DNA of 64,000 nt from Cellulophaga algicola DSM 14237 (GCF_000186265.1 NC_014934.1:1550001-1614000), one strand, 5' to 3'; counted from the stretch's first letter, positions 9,148 through 18,424 are shown. Numbers and translations are program-made. Notes: a model not told the origin generated them from the letters alone.

Positions 9148-9253
9148 CTCCGAAGGCATTAATACTTTGGACTCCCATACAATAGCGGATAAAAAGAAAG
9201 TATGTAAAAGCTAAAATTAAAATATATAAATTTAAATTTTGCCTTTTAAAAAT

Positions 9254-9292
9254 GAAAAAAGGGCACTTGAAATTGCTTCCAAATACCCTTTT
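9254..9292. terminator. Terminator hairpin, strongest on the minus strand
   Basis: On the minus strand AAAAGGGTATTTG pairs with CAAGTGCCCTTTT over 13 positions (two as G-U), with a ten-base loop and then TTTTTT. It stops transcripts coming from 9360-9524 and possibly from the kinase operon; in the plus direction it could also end the TauE/SafE transcript. Confidence 0.65.
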
Positions 9293-9359
9293 AGGGGAAC
9301 ATAACAAACACTTTACTATTCAACCATTGTAAAATGGACTTGTTATCGTTTTTGCACTG

Positions 9360-9524
9360 TTAAAACATGGTTAGTGTTTGTGCTCTACTCGCTTTATTGT
9401 TATTTTCTAAAACTGACTTCTCTTTTTCAATTTCTTTTTTACTTGTTTTTAATGCCGGCGCCGCTAATATCCATGTGGTTACACACAGCACTCCCATTAT
9501 TATTGATATTGTTAATTGCTTCAT
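9360..9524 (-). CDS. Possible 54-residue exported or membrane-anchored small protein
   Basis: A short minus-strand frame codes for a basic start, MKQLTISII, a hydrophobic core (MGVLCVTTWILAA), a plausible signal cleavage site around AAPAL, and then a charged tail (KTSKKEIEKEK...). That is a textbook signal peptide followed by a short hydrophilic peptide. It is supported by a strong minus-strand terminator 68 bases downstream. A longer overlapping frame (9439-9663, 74 residues) also begins hydrophobic, but its end is an out-of-frame reading of this signal peptide. No homologue is recognised. It lies downstream of the kinase operon on the same strand, but 416 bases away. Confidence 0.4.
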   Translation of the reverse strand: MKQLTISIIMGVLCVTTWILAAPALKTSKKEIEKEKSVLENNNKASRAQTLTMF

Positions 9525-9940
9525 TTATCGGGCTATCTTTTTTTTTAAAAAAATCATTCACCCTTTTTTTTACTGAGAATATGTTCAATACTAAAAAAAA
9601 AGAGTATAGAAAACAAATTGTACTTGATACAAACAAAATAATCACCAAATATGAACTATTCATACGCTATATATTAATTTAAAAAAAAAGCTGGTCATGT
9701 GTTTTCTAGATCTTAAGACTATTTTAATCTCTAAATCTGATGTAAAAATATAGTACTATTTCCATATTTAAGAATCGTATTCGAGCAAATTTAATTCTTC
9801 GTTTAAAGTCACGAATTACCCGTTTAAATGCATTTTAACACATATTTTCCTACATTTTAATATAAATATAGCACACTTCACACGAATTAAGTGAATGGTT
9901 TTTAAAAAAATATTGGATGTAATTTAGGATAGAAGTTTGC
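9525..9940. other. AT-rich stretch without a convincing gene
   Basis: About 415 bases, very AT-rich with A/T runs. It contains a repeated CGTTTAAA (about 9799 and 9821), and CACTT/AAGTG arms near 9874-9893. A 74-codon minus frame begins at 9663 but has no recognisable features beyond one hydrophobic segment. It probably contains the promoter of the small gene at 9360-9524 and the 3' end of the kinase transcript. Confidence 0.4.
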
Positions 9941-11479
9941 CTACTTTAAGTATTTAGACATCGTTTTTAAAAGTTCATCATGGTCAAACGGTTTTGATAA
10001 TACGGCATTCATCCCTGACTTTTTAAAAGCTTTAAAATCATCCTCATAGGAGTATGCAGTGATGCCTATAATCGGTATGTTTTTAATATTTTTAAAAGGA
10101 AAATCTCTAATTAACCGAGCAACCTGATCTCCCGTAACATTAGGTAAATTTACATCTGTTAACAAAAGATCGTAGTCATCATTTATCAATTTCTCCATAA
10201 TCATAGCCCCATCACTTACAAGGTCTATATAAAAGAAATTTGTATCCAATAACGATTTAAATAAAACGGTTTGTACGTTTATATCGTCTTCTGCTAATAA
10301 GATTCTAAATTTTCTATCTGACTTAAATTTAACCTTTTTCTCTTTCTTTTTTCGCGGTGCTAAAATATTAGTCTTTGTAATATTTGGCAATGGTTGTTTT
10401 AGCGTTAAATCAAAATAAAACGTAGATCCATTAGCAACACTAGACACTACTTTAATTTCTGAATCCATTAACTTCAACAACCCTTTTACAATAGATAAAC
10501 CTAAGCCTGTACCTTTGGGTAAATCTGAACTTTGATCACCATTAAGCTGAGAAAAGCTCTCAAAAATAGTAATTTGGTTTTCTAATGAAACACCAACACC
10601 CGTATCTATAACCTCAAAACGCAAGTTTAACCTATTTGCTCTTTTCTGATTTAATTGGATGTCTAGGGTAATTTTGCCACTTTGAGTATATTTAAAAGCA
10701 TTATCTAATAAATTAGTAAGTACTTGAAACAAACGTAAACGGTCTCCTTCAACTAGGTCTGTAATTTTCTTATCAACTTTAACTTCAAAATCAATATCCC
10801 TTTCACTTGCCTTAGTTTTGTATGTAAATTGCAACAAATCAAAAAGTTGCGATAAACTAAAGATGTTTTCTCGCAGTTTTAGCCTTCCAGAAGAAATCAT
10901 GCTAATACTCAAAATATCATCTAAAAGTTGTTTTAGATTTGAATTTGATTGTTGTAGAAAGGTTACCATATCTTGTTGTTGATTGGTAAGTTCTGTTCCT
11001 GATAGTATCTTAGTAATCGAAATTATACTTGTTAGGGGATTTCGCAATTCATGACTAAAATTACGAATAAAAGAGTTTTTGAATTTTTCTCTTTCCTCTA
11101 ATTCCGCATTTTTTATAGCAACAAGTTCCCCGTTAATAATAGATTCATTACGGGTTTGGGCAATGGCTTGGTATTCTGTATAATGACTGGTATAGTCTGA
11201 TATGATAATTAAATACCCATCCTTCTTTCTAGCAAATTTTATATCTGTAACATAATCTCTATTTCTGTAATTAATATGTACACAATTATATAATAGCTCT
11301 TTATCTAAAGCATCTTTTATAGATTCAAAAGTGTAAAAAAAAGGATGAACATCAAAAATTGTAGTTTGTATGTCTAACTTTAAAAACGCCTGATCTGTTT
11401 CTAAAATTAGGCCACTCTCGTCAATTAAAATAAATTGAACATTTTTTGTGGCATACTCTTTTTGATACTGATCTAACAT
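9941..11479 (-). CDS. Hybrid sensor histidine kinase with C-terminal receiver
   Basis: A 512-residue cytoplasmic protein with no membrane segment. Order: a PAS-like sensing region (about 10-100), a short coiled linker, the dimerisation domain with phospho-accepting His143 in NFSHELRNPLTS, the ATPase domain with N-box NLLDNAFKYT near 265 and G-boxes DTGVGVS and GTGLGLSIVKGL, and a receiver domain with Asp442 in LLTDVNLP and Lys496 in LSKPF. It therefore autophosphorylates and passes phosphate to its own receiver; no output domain is present. Its start is 1 base after the end of the Ras-like GTPase gene, so the two are translated from one mRNA. The input is likely intracellular and may be the GTPase/roadblock pair encoded upstream. 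Confidence 0.92.
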   Translation of the reverse strand: MLDQYQKEYATKNVQFILIDESGLILETDQAFLKLDIQTTIFDVHPFFYTFESIKDALDKELLYNCVHINYRNRDYVTDIKFARKKDGYLIIISDYTSHYTEYQAIAQTRNESIINGELVAIKNAELEEREKFKNSFIRNFSHELRNPLTSIISITKILSGTELTNQQQDMVTFLQQSNSNLKQLLDDILSISMISSGRLKLRENIFSLSQLFDLLQFTYKTKASERDIDFEVKVDKKITDLVEGDRLRLFQVLTNLLDNAFKYTQSGKITLDIQLNQKRANRLNLRFEVIDTGVGVSLENQITIFESFSQLNGDQSSDLPKGTGLGLSIVKGLLKLMDSEIKVVSSVANGSTFYFDLTLKQPLPNITKTNILAPRKKKEKKVKFKSDRKFRILLAEDDINVQTVLFKSLLDTNFFYIDLVSDGAMIMEKLINDDYDLLLTDVNLPNVTGDQVARLIRDFPFKNIKNIPIIGITAYSYEDDFKAFKKSGMNAVLSKPFDHDELLKTMSKYLK

Positions 11480-11480
11480 T

Positions 11481-11969
11481 CTAGTGTAATAATTTAGCTA
11501 AATGCAGAAATAAATCATTTACGGTGTCACCAGTTTTGGCGCTCGTTAAAAAATTTGTTTCTATATTATTGTTCTTAAACAGCTTTTCTAAATCTTCTTT
11601 CAATACCAAATCTACTTTATTACCCACCACCAAAAGTGGTATGCTTGCTATTTTAGTTTTTACGATATCTAAATCAGAATTTAAAGCTTGAAACGTAGAA
11701 GGTCTGGTTACATCAAATACAAATACGACACCATGTGTTCCTAAGAGATAAGCATCTCTAATGGTAGTTAAATCATCTGTACCTTCCAAATCCCAAAGTA
11801 TAAGTGATACTTTCTCTTCCGGAGTAATCTCTACTACTTTTTTTGTGATATGTACGCCAATAGAAACCTTATAGTTGTCTGAAAAACTATCTTCTACAAA
11901 ACGCCTAATCAATGAAGTTTTACCTACTCCAAAATGTCCTAAGACTACAATTTTTTTAGATACTTGCAT
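11481..11969 (-). CDS. Ras-like small GTPase
   Basis: A 162-residue protein if ATG at 11969 is used (a TTG two codons upstream is less likely). All nucleotide-binding motifs are present: P-loop GHFGVGKT (11-18), a DxxG motif as WDLEG near 62, NKVD near 119 and TSAKTG near 145. The fold is Ras/Rab/Arf-like and short, with no C-terminal prenylation Cys. Prokaryotic members such as MglA work with roadblock partners in polarity and motility; here the gene immediately upstream has a roadblock-like region and overlaps it by 14 bases, which suggests they form a switch and its regulator. The hybrid kinase follows by one base. Confidence 0.9.
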   Translation of the reverse strand: MQVSKKIVVLGHFGVGKTSLIRRFVEDSFSDNYKVSIGVHITKKVVEITPEEKVSLILWDLEGTDDLTTIRDAYLLGTHGVVFVFDVTRPSTFQALNSDLDIVKTKIASIPLLVVGNKVDLVLKEDLEKLFKNNNIETNFLTSAKTGDTVNDLFLHLAKLLH

Positions 11970-12801
11970 TTTCAAATTTTACGAGTAGCTCTTTTTCAAG
12001 TGTTTCTCTGTCCATTATTTTTTTATCTGATTCTTTATCTGATGCAAAAAGTGCATCTAAATTCTTCCCCATAAAATCATCGTAAAAATCAAAAATTAGA
12101 TCTTGAACCTTACCCTTTGAACTTATAGAATAATTACCAGAAATAACTACTGCAACATAATATGAGACAAAACTCTGCAGGTGAATATTGTACAATTCAT
12201 ATTCAATTAATTCTAAATTCTGATTTTTCTGTCCGAAAGCATCTTCTACGAAACCCTTTATCGCTGTTAGCATACCAGAAATCATATCTTCATCTATCGT
12301 TTCAGACTTAGTATAGCTGGCCGCTAAAATACCAGAACCTCTTTCTATTAAAAGTACCTGCTCTATATTAGCAGATTCTAATTCACTAAGGATAATTTCT
12401 TCTTCTTTAACGCCACTAAACCAAGATTTAAACTTCGTTTTCCAACGTGATGCCGATAATTTTTTATTAATTTTCTCTGATAAAATTTTCATCTCTTGTG
12501 AGATGTACTTTTTAATCATTTTACCCAAAATAGGATACAGTGCATCTACAATGTCATCTTTATTTTTTCGAATTTCTTCCTTTAATGTTTCGGTTATTGT
12601 AGGGCCCAATGTTTTGGGAATATCCGTTATAAATTCGTTAAGTTTTATTGCTATTATTGGGTTAACCTTTTCTGAGAGTTGTTCTCTTTCGTTAACGGTT
12701 TCTTCAATAATTTTTATACGATTCGCTATTTTTTCAGCAAAAACACGGTCTTCAGTAAACAAAATGTCTCTAAGAAGCTCTACTTTGTCTTTTTCAACCA
12801 T
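11956..12801 (-). CDS. Roadblock/LC7-like protein with helical N-terminal region
   Basis: A 281-residue soluble protein. Residues 1-120 are charged and helical, with a probable coiled coil around KIIEETVNEREQLSEKV. Residues 140-240 look like a roadblock/LC7 alpha-beta unit: EQVLLIERGSGILAAS, then MISGMLTAIKGFVEDAF, then a second strand pair (SFVSYYVAVVISGNYSIS). Roadblock proteins are partners or GAPs of small GTPases (for example MglB for MglA). The assignment rests on pattern and on the overlap with the Ras-like GTPase gene, not on a search. The C-terminal tail is highly charged. Confidence 0.65.
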   Translation of the reverse strand: MVEKDKVELLRDILFTEDRVFAEKIANRIKIIEETVNEREQLSEKVNPIIAIKLNEFITDIPKTLGPTITETLKEEIRKNKDDIVDALYPILGKMIKKYISQEMKILSEKINKKLSASRWKTKFKSWFSGVKEEEIILSELESANIEQVLLIERGSGILAASYTKSETIDEDMISGMLTAIKGFVEDAFGQKNQNLELIEYELYNIHLQSFVSYYVAVVISGNYSISSKGKVQDLIFDFYDDFMGKNLDALFASDKESDKKIMDRETLEKELLVKFENASI

Positions 12802-12820
12802 GATAATTTTATTTAAAAAA

Positions 12821-13180
12821 TTATTTTTTGCTTACTTTTTCTCCTAATTCTATTAAAAGACTACCTAAGGTTTTCTTATCAAGCTTTACGGCATCTAAGG
12901 TTTCTATCTTGTCTTCTAATTTTTCTTCTAGCTCCGTTACTCTAATATTTACATCAGTAGCTACAGAATCTAAAGCACTATTAATTTCTGTTCGAACTTC
13001 TTCTACAAGTTCTTCTAAAACTCTCTTCTTCTCTAAAATATCTTTCTTAAGTGCTTCAAATTCAGAATCATACGCCTGAATGTTATCACCAAAAATAATA
13101 TTTTTAATTAGATCAATTTTTGAGCTTGTTTGCTCGTCTTTGTTATTTAAATCGATTACTGGCTTACCATTTGTTGACAT
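12821..13180 (-). CDS. Coiled-coil protein, first gene of the GTPase operon
   Basis: A 119-residue hydrophilic protein. Residues 35-110 have a clear heptad pattern (for example LEKKRVLEELVEEVRTEI and VTELEEKLEDKIETLD), so a dimeric or longer coiled coil is expected. There is no membrane segment or catalytic motif. It lies 19 bases before the roadblock-like gene and seems to start the four-gene operon. It is likely a scaffold for the GTPase/kinase proteins; that is inference. Similar small coiled-coil proteins sit in the same place in other flavobacteria as far as I recall. Confidence 0.7.
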   Translation of the reverse strand: MSTNGKPVIDLNNKDEQTSSKIDLIKNIIFGDNIQAYDSEFEALKKDILEKKRVLEELVEEVRTEINSALDSVATDVNIRVTELEEKLEDKIETLDAVKLDKKTLGSLLIELGEKVSKK

Positions 13181-13371
13181 ATGCAGAGAAATTGGTTGAA
13201 TATTGTTTGTTATGTTCCCGCTTTTTCATCTATAAAGTAGCCGTTTTATTGAATTAAACAGCTTAGTTTACAAATAAATAAGTAGGTAAAATTACTAAAT
13301 TTAGCCGAGAACGCAAGGAAAGCAACAATTAACCAGCAGACACGGTCTCCTGGTTCAAGTATAATTATATA

Positions 13372-14823
13372 TTAAGAATTTAATTGAAGCGCTATTTTAC
13401 TAAAGTTTACTTTAGAAGCATCACAGACTTGACACGAATAATCTTCTGGAAGATCTACAAATAATGTCCCTGGACTAACCCCTGCTTTTTCATCGCCATA
13501 TTCTTTATCATATACCGTAAAACAAGAGGCACATTGGTATACTTCTCTTACTAATTGCTCTGAGGATTTTTTTGTTTCTTCTTTTTTAATTTCTACCTGT
13601 CCTAACTGCTTAAAGTATTTCTTACTTAGCTCCATTAACAGACCAGGTAATTCTATCTTATCTACATCTTGAGCATACACCTCATAAACTTGCGTGTTAG
13701 GATCAAAGTTTTTAAAATGTAGCACATTATACGTTGGCCGTATTGCAAAATCTTTTACAATGGTTGGCGCTTCATTTTTTTCAATTACAACCGATGAAAA
13801 GTGCGTACGTTTCCCTGATTCATTGCTTAAACCAAATGTTAGTCCATACGTACTTATATCATTTTGGTCAAAACTTAAGACCAAAAACTTTTTCAATTCT
13901 AATGCTTCTGCGTCATCTACCGGTAAATGCCAGTTCATCTCTAATTGCGAATGGCGAATATTAATACCCCACTGTCCTAGAAAACGCTCTAAATCTGGCC
14001 TACTTTGACTTTTAATTCCTTTTACGATAAATGATTTCCATGGAGTAATACATATTTTACCAACACCATTGTCTAAGCAAAAGCCACAGAATTCCTTTAA
14101 AAAATTTAGATCATATCGATTGTTTCTCCAATACAAACCCAACCAATATTGGTCTAAGCCCATCCGGTTCATGCCCTCATAATAAGGAAAAGTAAGGTAA
14201 GGTACTTCAAGCTCTTTTTCTATCGTTTTATTATTGGTATCAAGGTTTTTGTTGAGTACAAAGAACAACTCATCTACATCTTGAATATCTTCATAAATAG
14301 CTTCTATTGCTTTAGATATCGTATTAATATCCCAACTATAGACTAAAACAGGATAGTAAGCGCCCGTGTCCCAGTGCGGTAATTTGATGTTTAAATACCA
14401 ATAATCTTCACTCTCAGAAGCAATAAAATTTAGATTGCCACTAAATATTGGAACAAGGCGTTGTTTAGCATCTGTAATATTTATTTTAAGTTTTGGCGCG
14501 TAATCAAACCCTTCAAGAATATACAAATAGGTAGACCCTTTTAACCAATAGGTCATGTCAAAAATATCTGCACATACATAAGAGGAAACAATATTTTGAT
14601 AGAATCGTTCTCCTATAATTGTAGTATTGTATTTAGAGATGCTTTCTAACTGCTGCTCATCTGCATCATTCAGCGGAAAAAGTAAGTCTTGTCTAGAACC
14701 AAAATGGACTTCTTTTAGCCCAGCTGCCTCCAACATGGTTATTACATCTTTTAATTCTCCTGGAGAAGTAACTCCTCCTTTTAATAATATTCTATGTAAA
14801 TCATCATTCATAATCGTACGCAT
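13372..14823 (-). CDS. Nitrite/sulfite-reductase-like half domain fused to rubredoxin
   Basis: A 483-residue protein. Residues 1-70 resemble the ferredoxin-like half domain of nitrite/sulfite reductases (LHRILLKGGVTSPGELKDV, and GLKEVHFGSRQDLLFP). The middle section also looks reductase-like but lacks the Cys pairs needed for a siroheme-[4Fe-4S] centre. The C-terminus (about 430-475) is a rubredoxin with two knuckles, CASCFTVYD and CQVCDASK. It probably carries electrons to or from the nitrate/nitrite system. Its start codon overlaps the end of the nitrate reductase gene by one base, so translation is coupled. Function beyond electron transfer is inference. Confidence 0.75.
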   Translation of the reverse strand: MRTIMNDDLHRILLKGGVTSPGELKDVITMLEAAGLKEVHFGSRQDLLFPLNDADEQQLESISKYNTTIIGERFYQNIVSSYVCADIFDMTYWLKGSTYLYILEGFDYAPKLKINITDAKQRLVPIFSGNLNFIASESEDYWYLNIKLPHWDTGAYYPVLVYSWDINTISKAIEAIYEDIQDVDELFFVLNKNLDTNNKTIEKELEVPYLTFPYYEGMNRMGLDQYWLGLYWRNNRYDLNFLKEFCGFCLDNGVGKICITPWKSFIVKGIKSQSRPDLERFLGQWGINIRHSQLEMNWHLPVDDAEALELKKFLVLSFDQNDISTYGLTFGLSNESGKRTHFSSVVIEKNEAPTIVKDFAIRPTYNVLHFKNFDPNTQVYEVYAQDVDKIELPGLLMELSKKYFKQLGQVEIKKEETKKSSEQLVREVYQCASCFTVYDKEYGDEKAGVSPGTLFVDLPEDYSCQVCDASKVNFSKIALQLNS

Positions 14824-17800
14824 TAATGGCTTAATTGAAGCTGATTTTTTAATAGTTCTTTTAGTTCTGGCTTACAACTTCCGCACCCGAGGCCTGCTCC
14901 TGTTTCTGAGCACAATTTAGTAAAGTCAGCACATCCTCCTTGAATGGCGTCTATAACGTTACCTTCCCCCACTTGGCTACAAGAACACACCAATTTCCCT
15001 TTCATAGGTGCTGTATTTGAGGCTCCACGGAGTAATTCATTTCGTTTTTCTGAAAGTTCTATTTCTTCTTCTATCAATCGTTTAAATTCTGCAAACTCAT
15101 TCTTATCTCCCATTAGGATTGCTCCTTTTAGGGTATCATCTTTTACGATACATTTTTTATAAAAACGTTTGTTTACATCCATCAAAATAATCTCTTCATA
15201 ACTACTATCTCCCGCAGGCGAATTCACCATTCCGATACTACATAAATCAAGATTCTCGAACTTTAGAATATTCATTAAAACAGAGCCATTATAGATGCTA
15301 CTAAAATCTCCTAAGATATAATTAGCAGCAATATCTGCTTGTTGTTCAGCTGCAGAAGTAATGCCAAACAACTGATTATTAAATTCTGCAATCTCTCCTA
15401 ATGCATAGATAGAAGGATTGCTTGTTTGCAAATAAGAATTAACTACAACCCCTCTACGAGTTTTTAATTTTGTTTGCTTGGCTAATTCTATGTTTGGTCG
15501 TGTACCTATAGCATAAACGACAGCATTACACTTAATGGTTTTTCCTGTTTTTAAGTTCACTAACAAAGTATATTCACTAGACTTTTCTTTAAAAACAGTA
15601 CTTACTTCATTATCAAAATAAAGATTTATACCGCGTTCTGCCACATCTTGTGCTAATAACCTACTTGCCACATCATCTAGTTGGCGCTCCATTAAGCGCG
15701 GTGCCCTTTGAATGATACTTATATTTACTTTTATTTTCTTTAACGCTGCAGCAAGCTCTAAACCTAGCAAGCCACCACCAATTATTACCACATGCTGCTC
15801 TTCATTTTGCAATCCTGTTTCTCGCAAATAGGTCTTTAACCGATCGGCATCACCACGTTCTCGCATGGTAAACCTGCCTGGTAATTTTATTTGAACATCA
15901 CTTGGAATAAAAGCCCTACTGCCCGTTGCCATTATCAGCAAATCAAACTCATGCGCAATACCATTATCATCTACCACATACTTTTGTTCCTCATCAATTT
16001 GCGAAACTCCAACACCTGAATGTAGCACTACATCTAATTTTTTAAGCTCTCCTTTTTTAAGCTTTTCTAAAGCTCCCCAAGACAGCTCATCGCTTACATA
16101 TTCTGGCAACAAAACCCGATTGTAAAACGGATCTTTTTCTTTTGAAAAAACGTGTAATTCATCCGTGTCATTCTTTTCTCTATACGATTGTATAAAACGG
16201 TATGCTGCAGCACCTGCACCAATAATAACTACTTTCTGTTTTGGCTTTACATATTTGACAACCTGTACCGCACAGTATTTAAAATCTGGTTCTTTAGAAA
16301 CTGGATCTACAAGATCATTCGTCAAGTTATTCGCACGACCAAAATCATTATTTAATATTTTACCCCAATGCATTGGCATAAAAACCACTTGCTCTCGAAT
16401 ATCATAATTGATGGTAACTTTTACTTGAACTTCACCCCGTCTACTTTTTATAACAGCAATATCTCCTTCTTTAAGTCGCCTTAAAAAAGCATCTACCTTA
16501 TTCATTTCTAAATAGGGATGAGGAATATGGGTAAGTAATCTATTTACTTTTCCAGTTTTTGTACGCGTATGCCATTGATCACGGACTCTACCTGTATTTA
16601 AAATTAATGGATATTCTATATTTGTTTCTTCGGAAGTATTGTAGATCTCTGTTGGTGCATTAAAATGTGCTTTTTTATCAGGAGTACTAAAAACCAAATC
16701 CGTAAATAATCTTGGTGTTCCTGGATGTGTATGATGTGGAACTGGCCATTGAAAGCTACCTTCATTTTTAAGTCGTGAATACGATAATCCAGAGATATCT
16801 ATAGGTGTCCCTTTTGTTAGCAAACAATGCTCATCATAAACCTCACTAACTCCTGTATAATTAAAACCTTTAAAATCCATTGCTTGCGCAAAGCGCCATA
16901 AAATTTCAGCATCTGGCAAGGCCTCTCCCGGAGCATCTATAACTTTAGGCAAATAGCTAATTCTTCTTTCAGAATTGGTCATCGTACCTTCCTTCTCCAA
17001 CCAACCTGCAGCGGGTAGTAATAAATCTGCAAATTGGGTAGTTTCTGAAGTATGAGAGATTTCTTGAACCACAACAAAGCTCGCTTTCTTTAAGGCACGT
17101 TCTATTTTATTTGCATTGGGCATACTTACCACAGGATTGGTACAGATAATCCAAATTGCTTTTAGCTTTCCTTCATCAAGTGCATCAAACATTTCTGTTG
17201 CAGTATAGCCTGGCTTTTCCTGAATAGGTTTCCCTCCCCAAAAATTGGCCACTTCTTTTCTATGCTCTGGATTGCTTAAATCTTTATGTGCTGCCAATAG
17301 GTTTGCCATTCCACCAACCTCACGACCTCCCATAGCATTGGGTTGCCCTGTTAATGAAAAAGGACCAGATCCAGGCTTTCCTATTTGCCCTGTTAACAAG
17401 GATAAATTAAGTAACGATACGTTTTTTGAAACCCCAATAGCACTCTGATTAAGACCCATAGTCCACATGCTAATAAAGCCTTTTGCATTTCCTATGTATT
17501 GTGCTGCTTTTTTAATTTCATCTGCAGGAATTCCGCATTTATCTGCTGCCTGACGGATGGTTAACGAAAAAGCACTTGCTTTACAAGCTTCAAAATTTTC
17601 AGTATGCTTTTTTATAAAATTCTTATCTATTTTCTTTTTCTCAATTAGTAGTCGTGCAATAGCATTAAATAAGATTACGTCTGTACCTGGAAGAATTTGT
17701 AAATGTAAATCTGCCGACGCGCAGGTCTGCGTTTTACGAGGGTCTACCACTATAATTTTTACATTAGGGTTTTCCTCTTTATGTTTTTCTAGACGTCTAA

Positions 17801-18353
17801 ATAATATAGGATGACACCAAGCGGGGTTAGCTCCTGCTATTAAAAAACAATCTGCTAATTCTATATCTGCATATGCAATAGGAACAGCATCATCTCCTAC
17901 CGTTTTTTTGTAGCCAACTACTGCAGAACTCATGCACAAACGAGAGTTGGTATCTATATTATTACTCCCAATAAACCCTTTTATAATTTTGTTTGCTAAG
18001 TAGTATTCTTCGGTTAAACATTGTCCAGACACATAAAAACCAACGCTATCTGGACCATGCTTAGCTATAATACTTTTAAAAACTGCTGTTGCCCGATCAA
18101 AAGCAGTATCCCAAGAGACACGTTGCAAAGGATGGTTTCTGCTCCAACGCATTTCTGGATACAAAATGCGATCTGTTGTATCTTGTGCTACGTAGTTTAA
18201 GTTTTTACCCTTAGAACATAACATACCTGTATTTACAGGATATTCTTCATCTCCTTCTACACTCAAGATTCCTTTTGCATCTTTCTCTACTACTATACCA
18301 CAGCCTACTCCGCAATAGGAACAAATAGTTTTATGTGTTGTATTCTTTTGCAT
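14823..18353 (-). CDS. nasA: Assimilatory nitrate reductase fused to NirB-like flavin domain and BFD [2Fe-2S] domain
   Basis: I place the start at ATG 18353 (1176 residues): further upstream ATGs would fall almost on the promoter, and the family starts just before the Fe-S motif. Domains: [4Fe-4S] with Cys11, Cys14, Cys18 and Cys46; molybdopterin oxidoreductase to about 570 and its cofactor-binding C-terminal domain to about 680; an FAD/NAD(P)H oxidoreductase from about 685 (VVIIGAGAAAYRF, second dinucleotide fold VVIIGGGLLGLE); and a BFD domain at the C-terminus (CSCSQVGEG ... GCGSCKPE). It reduces nitrate to nitrite in the cytoplasm, using NAD(P)H through its own flavin module, so NasA and NasB functions are joined. 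Its promoter carries a NarL-like palindrome. Confidence 0.93.
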   Translation of the reverse strand: MQKNTTHKTICSYCGVGCGIVVEKDAKGILSVEGDEEYPVNTGMLCSKGKNLNYVAQDTTDRILYPEMRWSRNHPLQRVSWDTAFDRATAVFKSIIAKHGPDSVGFYVSGQCLTEEYYLANKIIKGFIGSNNIDTNSRLCMSSAVVGYKKTVGDDAVPIAYADIELADCFLIAGANPAWCHPILFRRLEKHKEENPNVKIIVVDPRKTQTCASADLHLQILPGTDVILFNAIARLLIEKKKIDKNFIKKHTENFEACKASAFSLTIRQAADKCGIPADEIKKAAQYIGNAKGFISMWTMGLNQSAIGVSKNVSLLNLSLLTGQIGKPGSGPFSLTGQPNAMGGREVGGMANLLAAHKDLSNPEHRKEVANFWGGKPIQEKPGYTATEMFDALDEGKLKAIWIICTNPVVSMPNANKIERALKKASFVVVQEISHTSETTQFADLLLPAAGWLEKEGTMTNSERRISYLPKVIDAPGEALPDAEILWRFAQAMDFKGFNYTGVSEVYDEHCLLTKGTPIDISGLSYSRLKNEGSFQWPVPHHTHPGTPRLFTDLVFSTPDKKAHFNAPTEIYNTSEETNIEYPLILNTGRVRDQWHTRTKTGKVNRLLTHIPHPYLEMNKVDAFLRRLKEGDIAVIKSRRGEVQVKVTINYDIREQVVFMPMHWGKILNNDFGRANNLTNDLVDPVSKEPDFKYCAVQVVKYVKPKQKVVIIGAGAAAYRFIQSYREKNDTDELHVFSKEKDPFYNRVLLPEYVSDELSWGALEKLKKGELKKLDVVLHSGVGVSQIDEEQKYVVDDNGIAHEFDLLIMATGSRAFIPSDVQIKLPGRFTMRERGDADRLKTYLRETGLQNEEQHVVIIGGGLLGLELAAALKKIKVNISIIQRAPRLMERQLDDVASRLLAQDVAERGINLYFDNEVSTVFKEKSSEYTLLVNLKTGKTIKCNAVVYAIGTRPNIELAKQTKLKTRRGVVVNSYLQTSNPSIYALGEIAEFNNQLFGITSAAEQQADIAANYILGDFSSIYNGSVLMNILKFENLDLCSIGMVNSPAGDSSYEEIILMDVNKRFYKKCIVKDDTLKGAILMGDKNEFAEFKRLIEEEIELSEKRNELLRGASNTAPMKGKLVCSCSQVGEGNVIDAIQGGCADFTKLCSETGAGLGCGSCKPELKELLKNQLQLSH

Positions 18354-18401
18354 GATTTTAAATCTAGATGCGAATGCATCGTAATTAGCCATGACAAGGT
18401 A

Positions 18402-18424
18402 CAAAAAATACGTATATATACGTA
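18402..18424 (-). promoter_or_regulatory. NarL-like 7-2-7 operator and promoter of nasA
   Basis: TACGTAT-AT-ATACGTA at 18409-18424 is a perfect inverted repeat. On the minus strand it runs directly into TATTTTTTG (18402-18410), a -7-like box with one extra T. A further TACGTA lies upstream at 18510-18515. The operator would therefore overlap the RNA polymerase site. Confidence 0.7.

Noticed and set aside
9439-9663. 74-residue minus-strand frame
   Set aside because: It begins with a hydrophobic segment, but its second half overlaps the better 54-residue signal-peptide frame in another register; no support.
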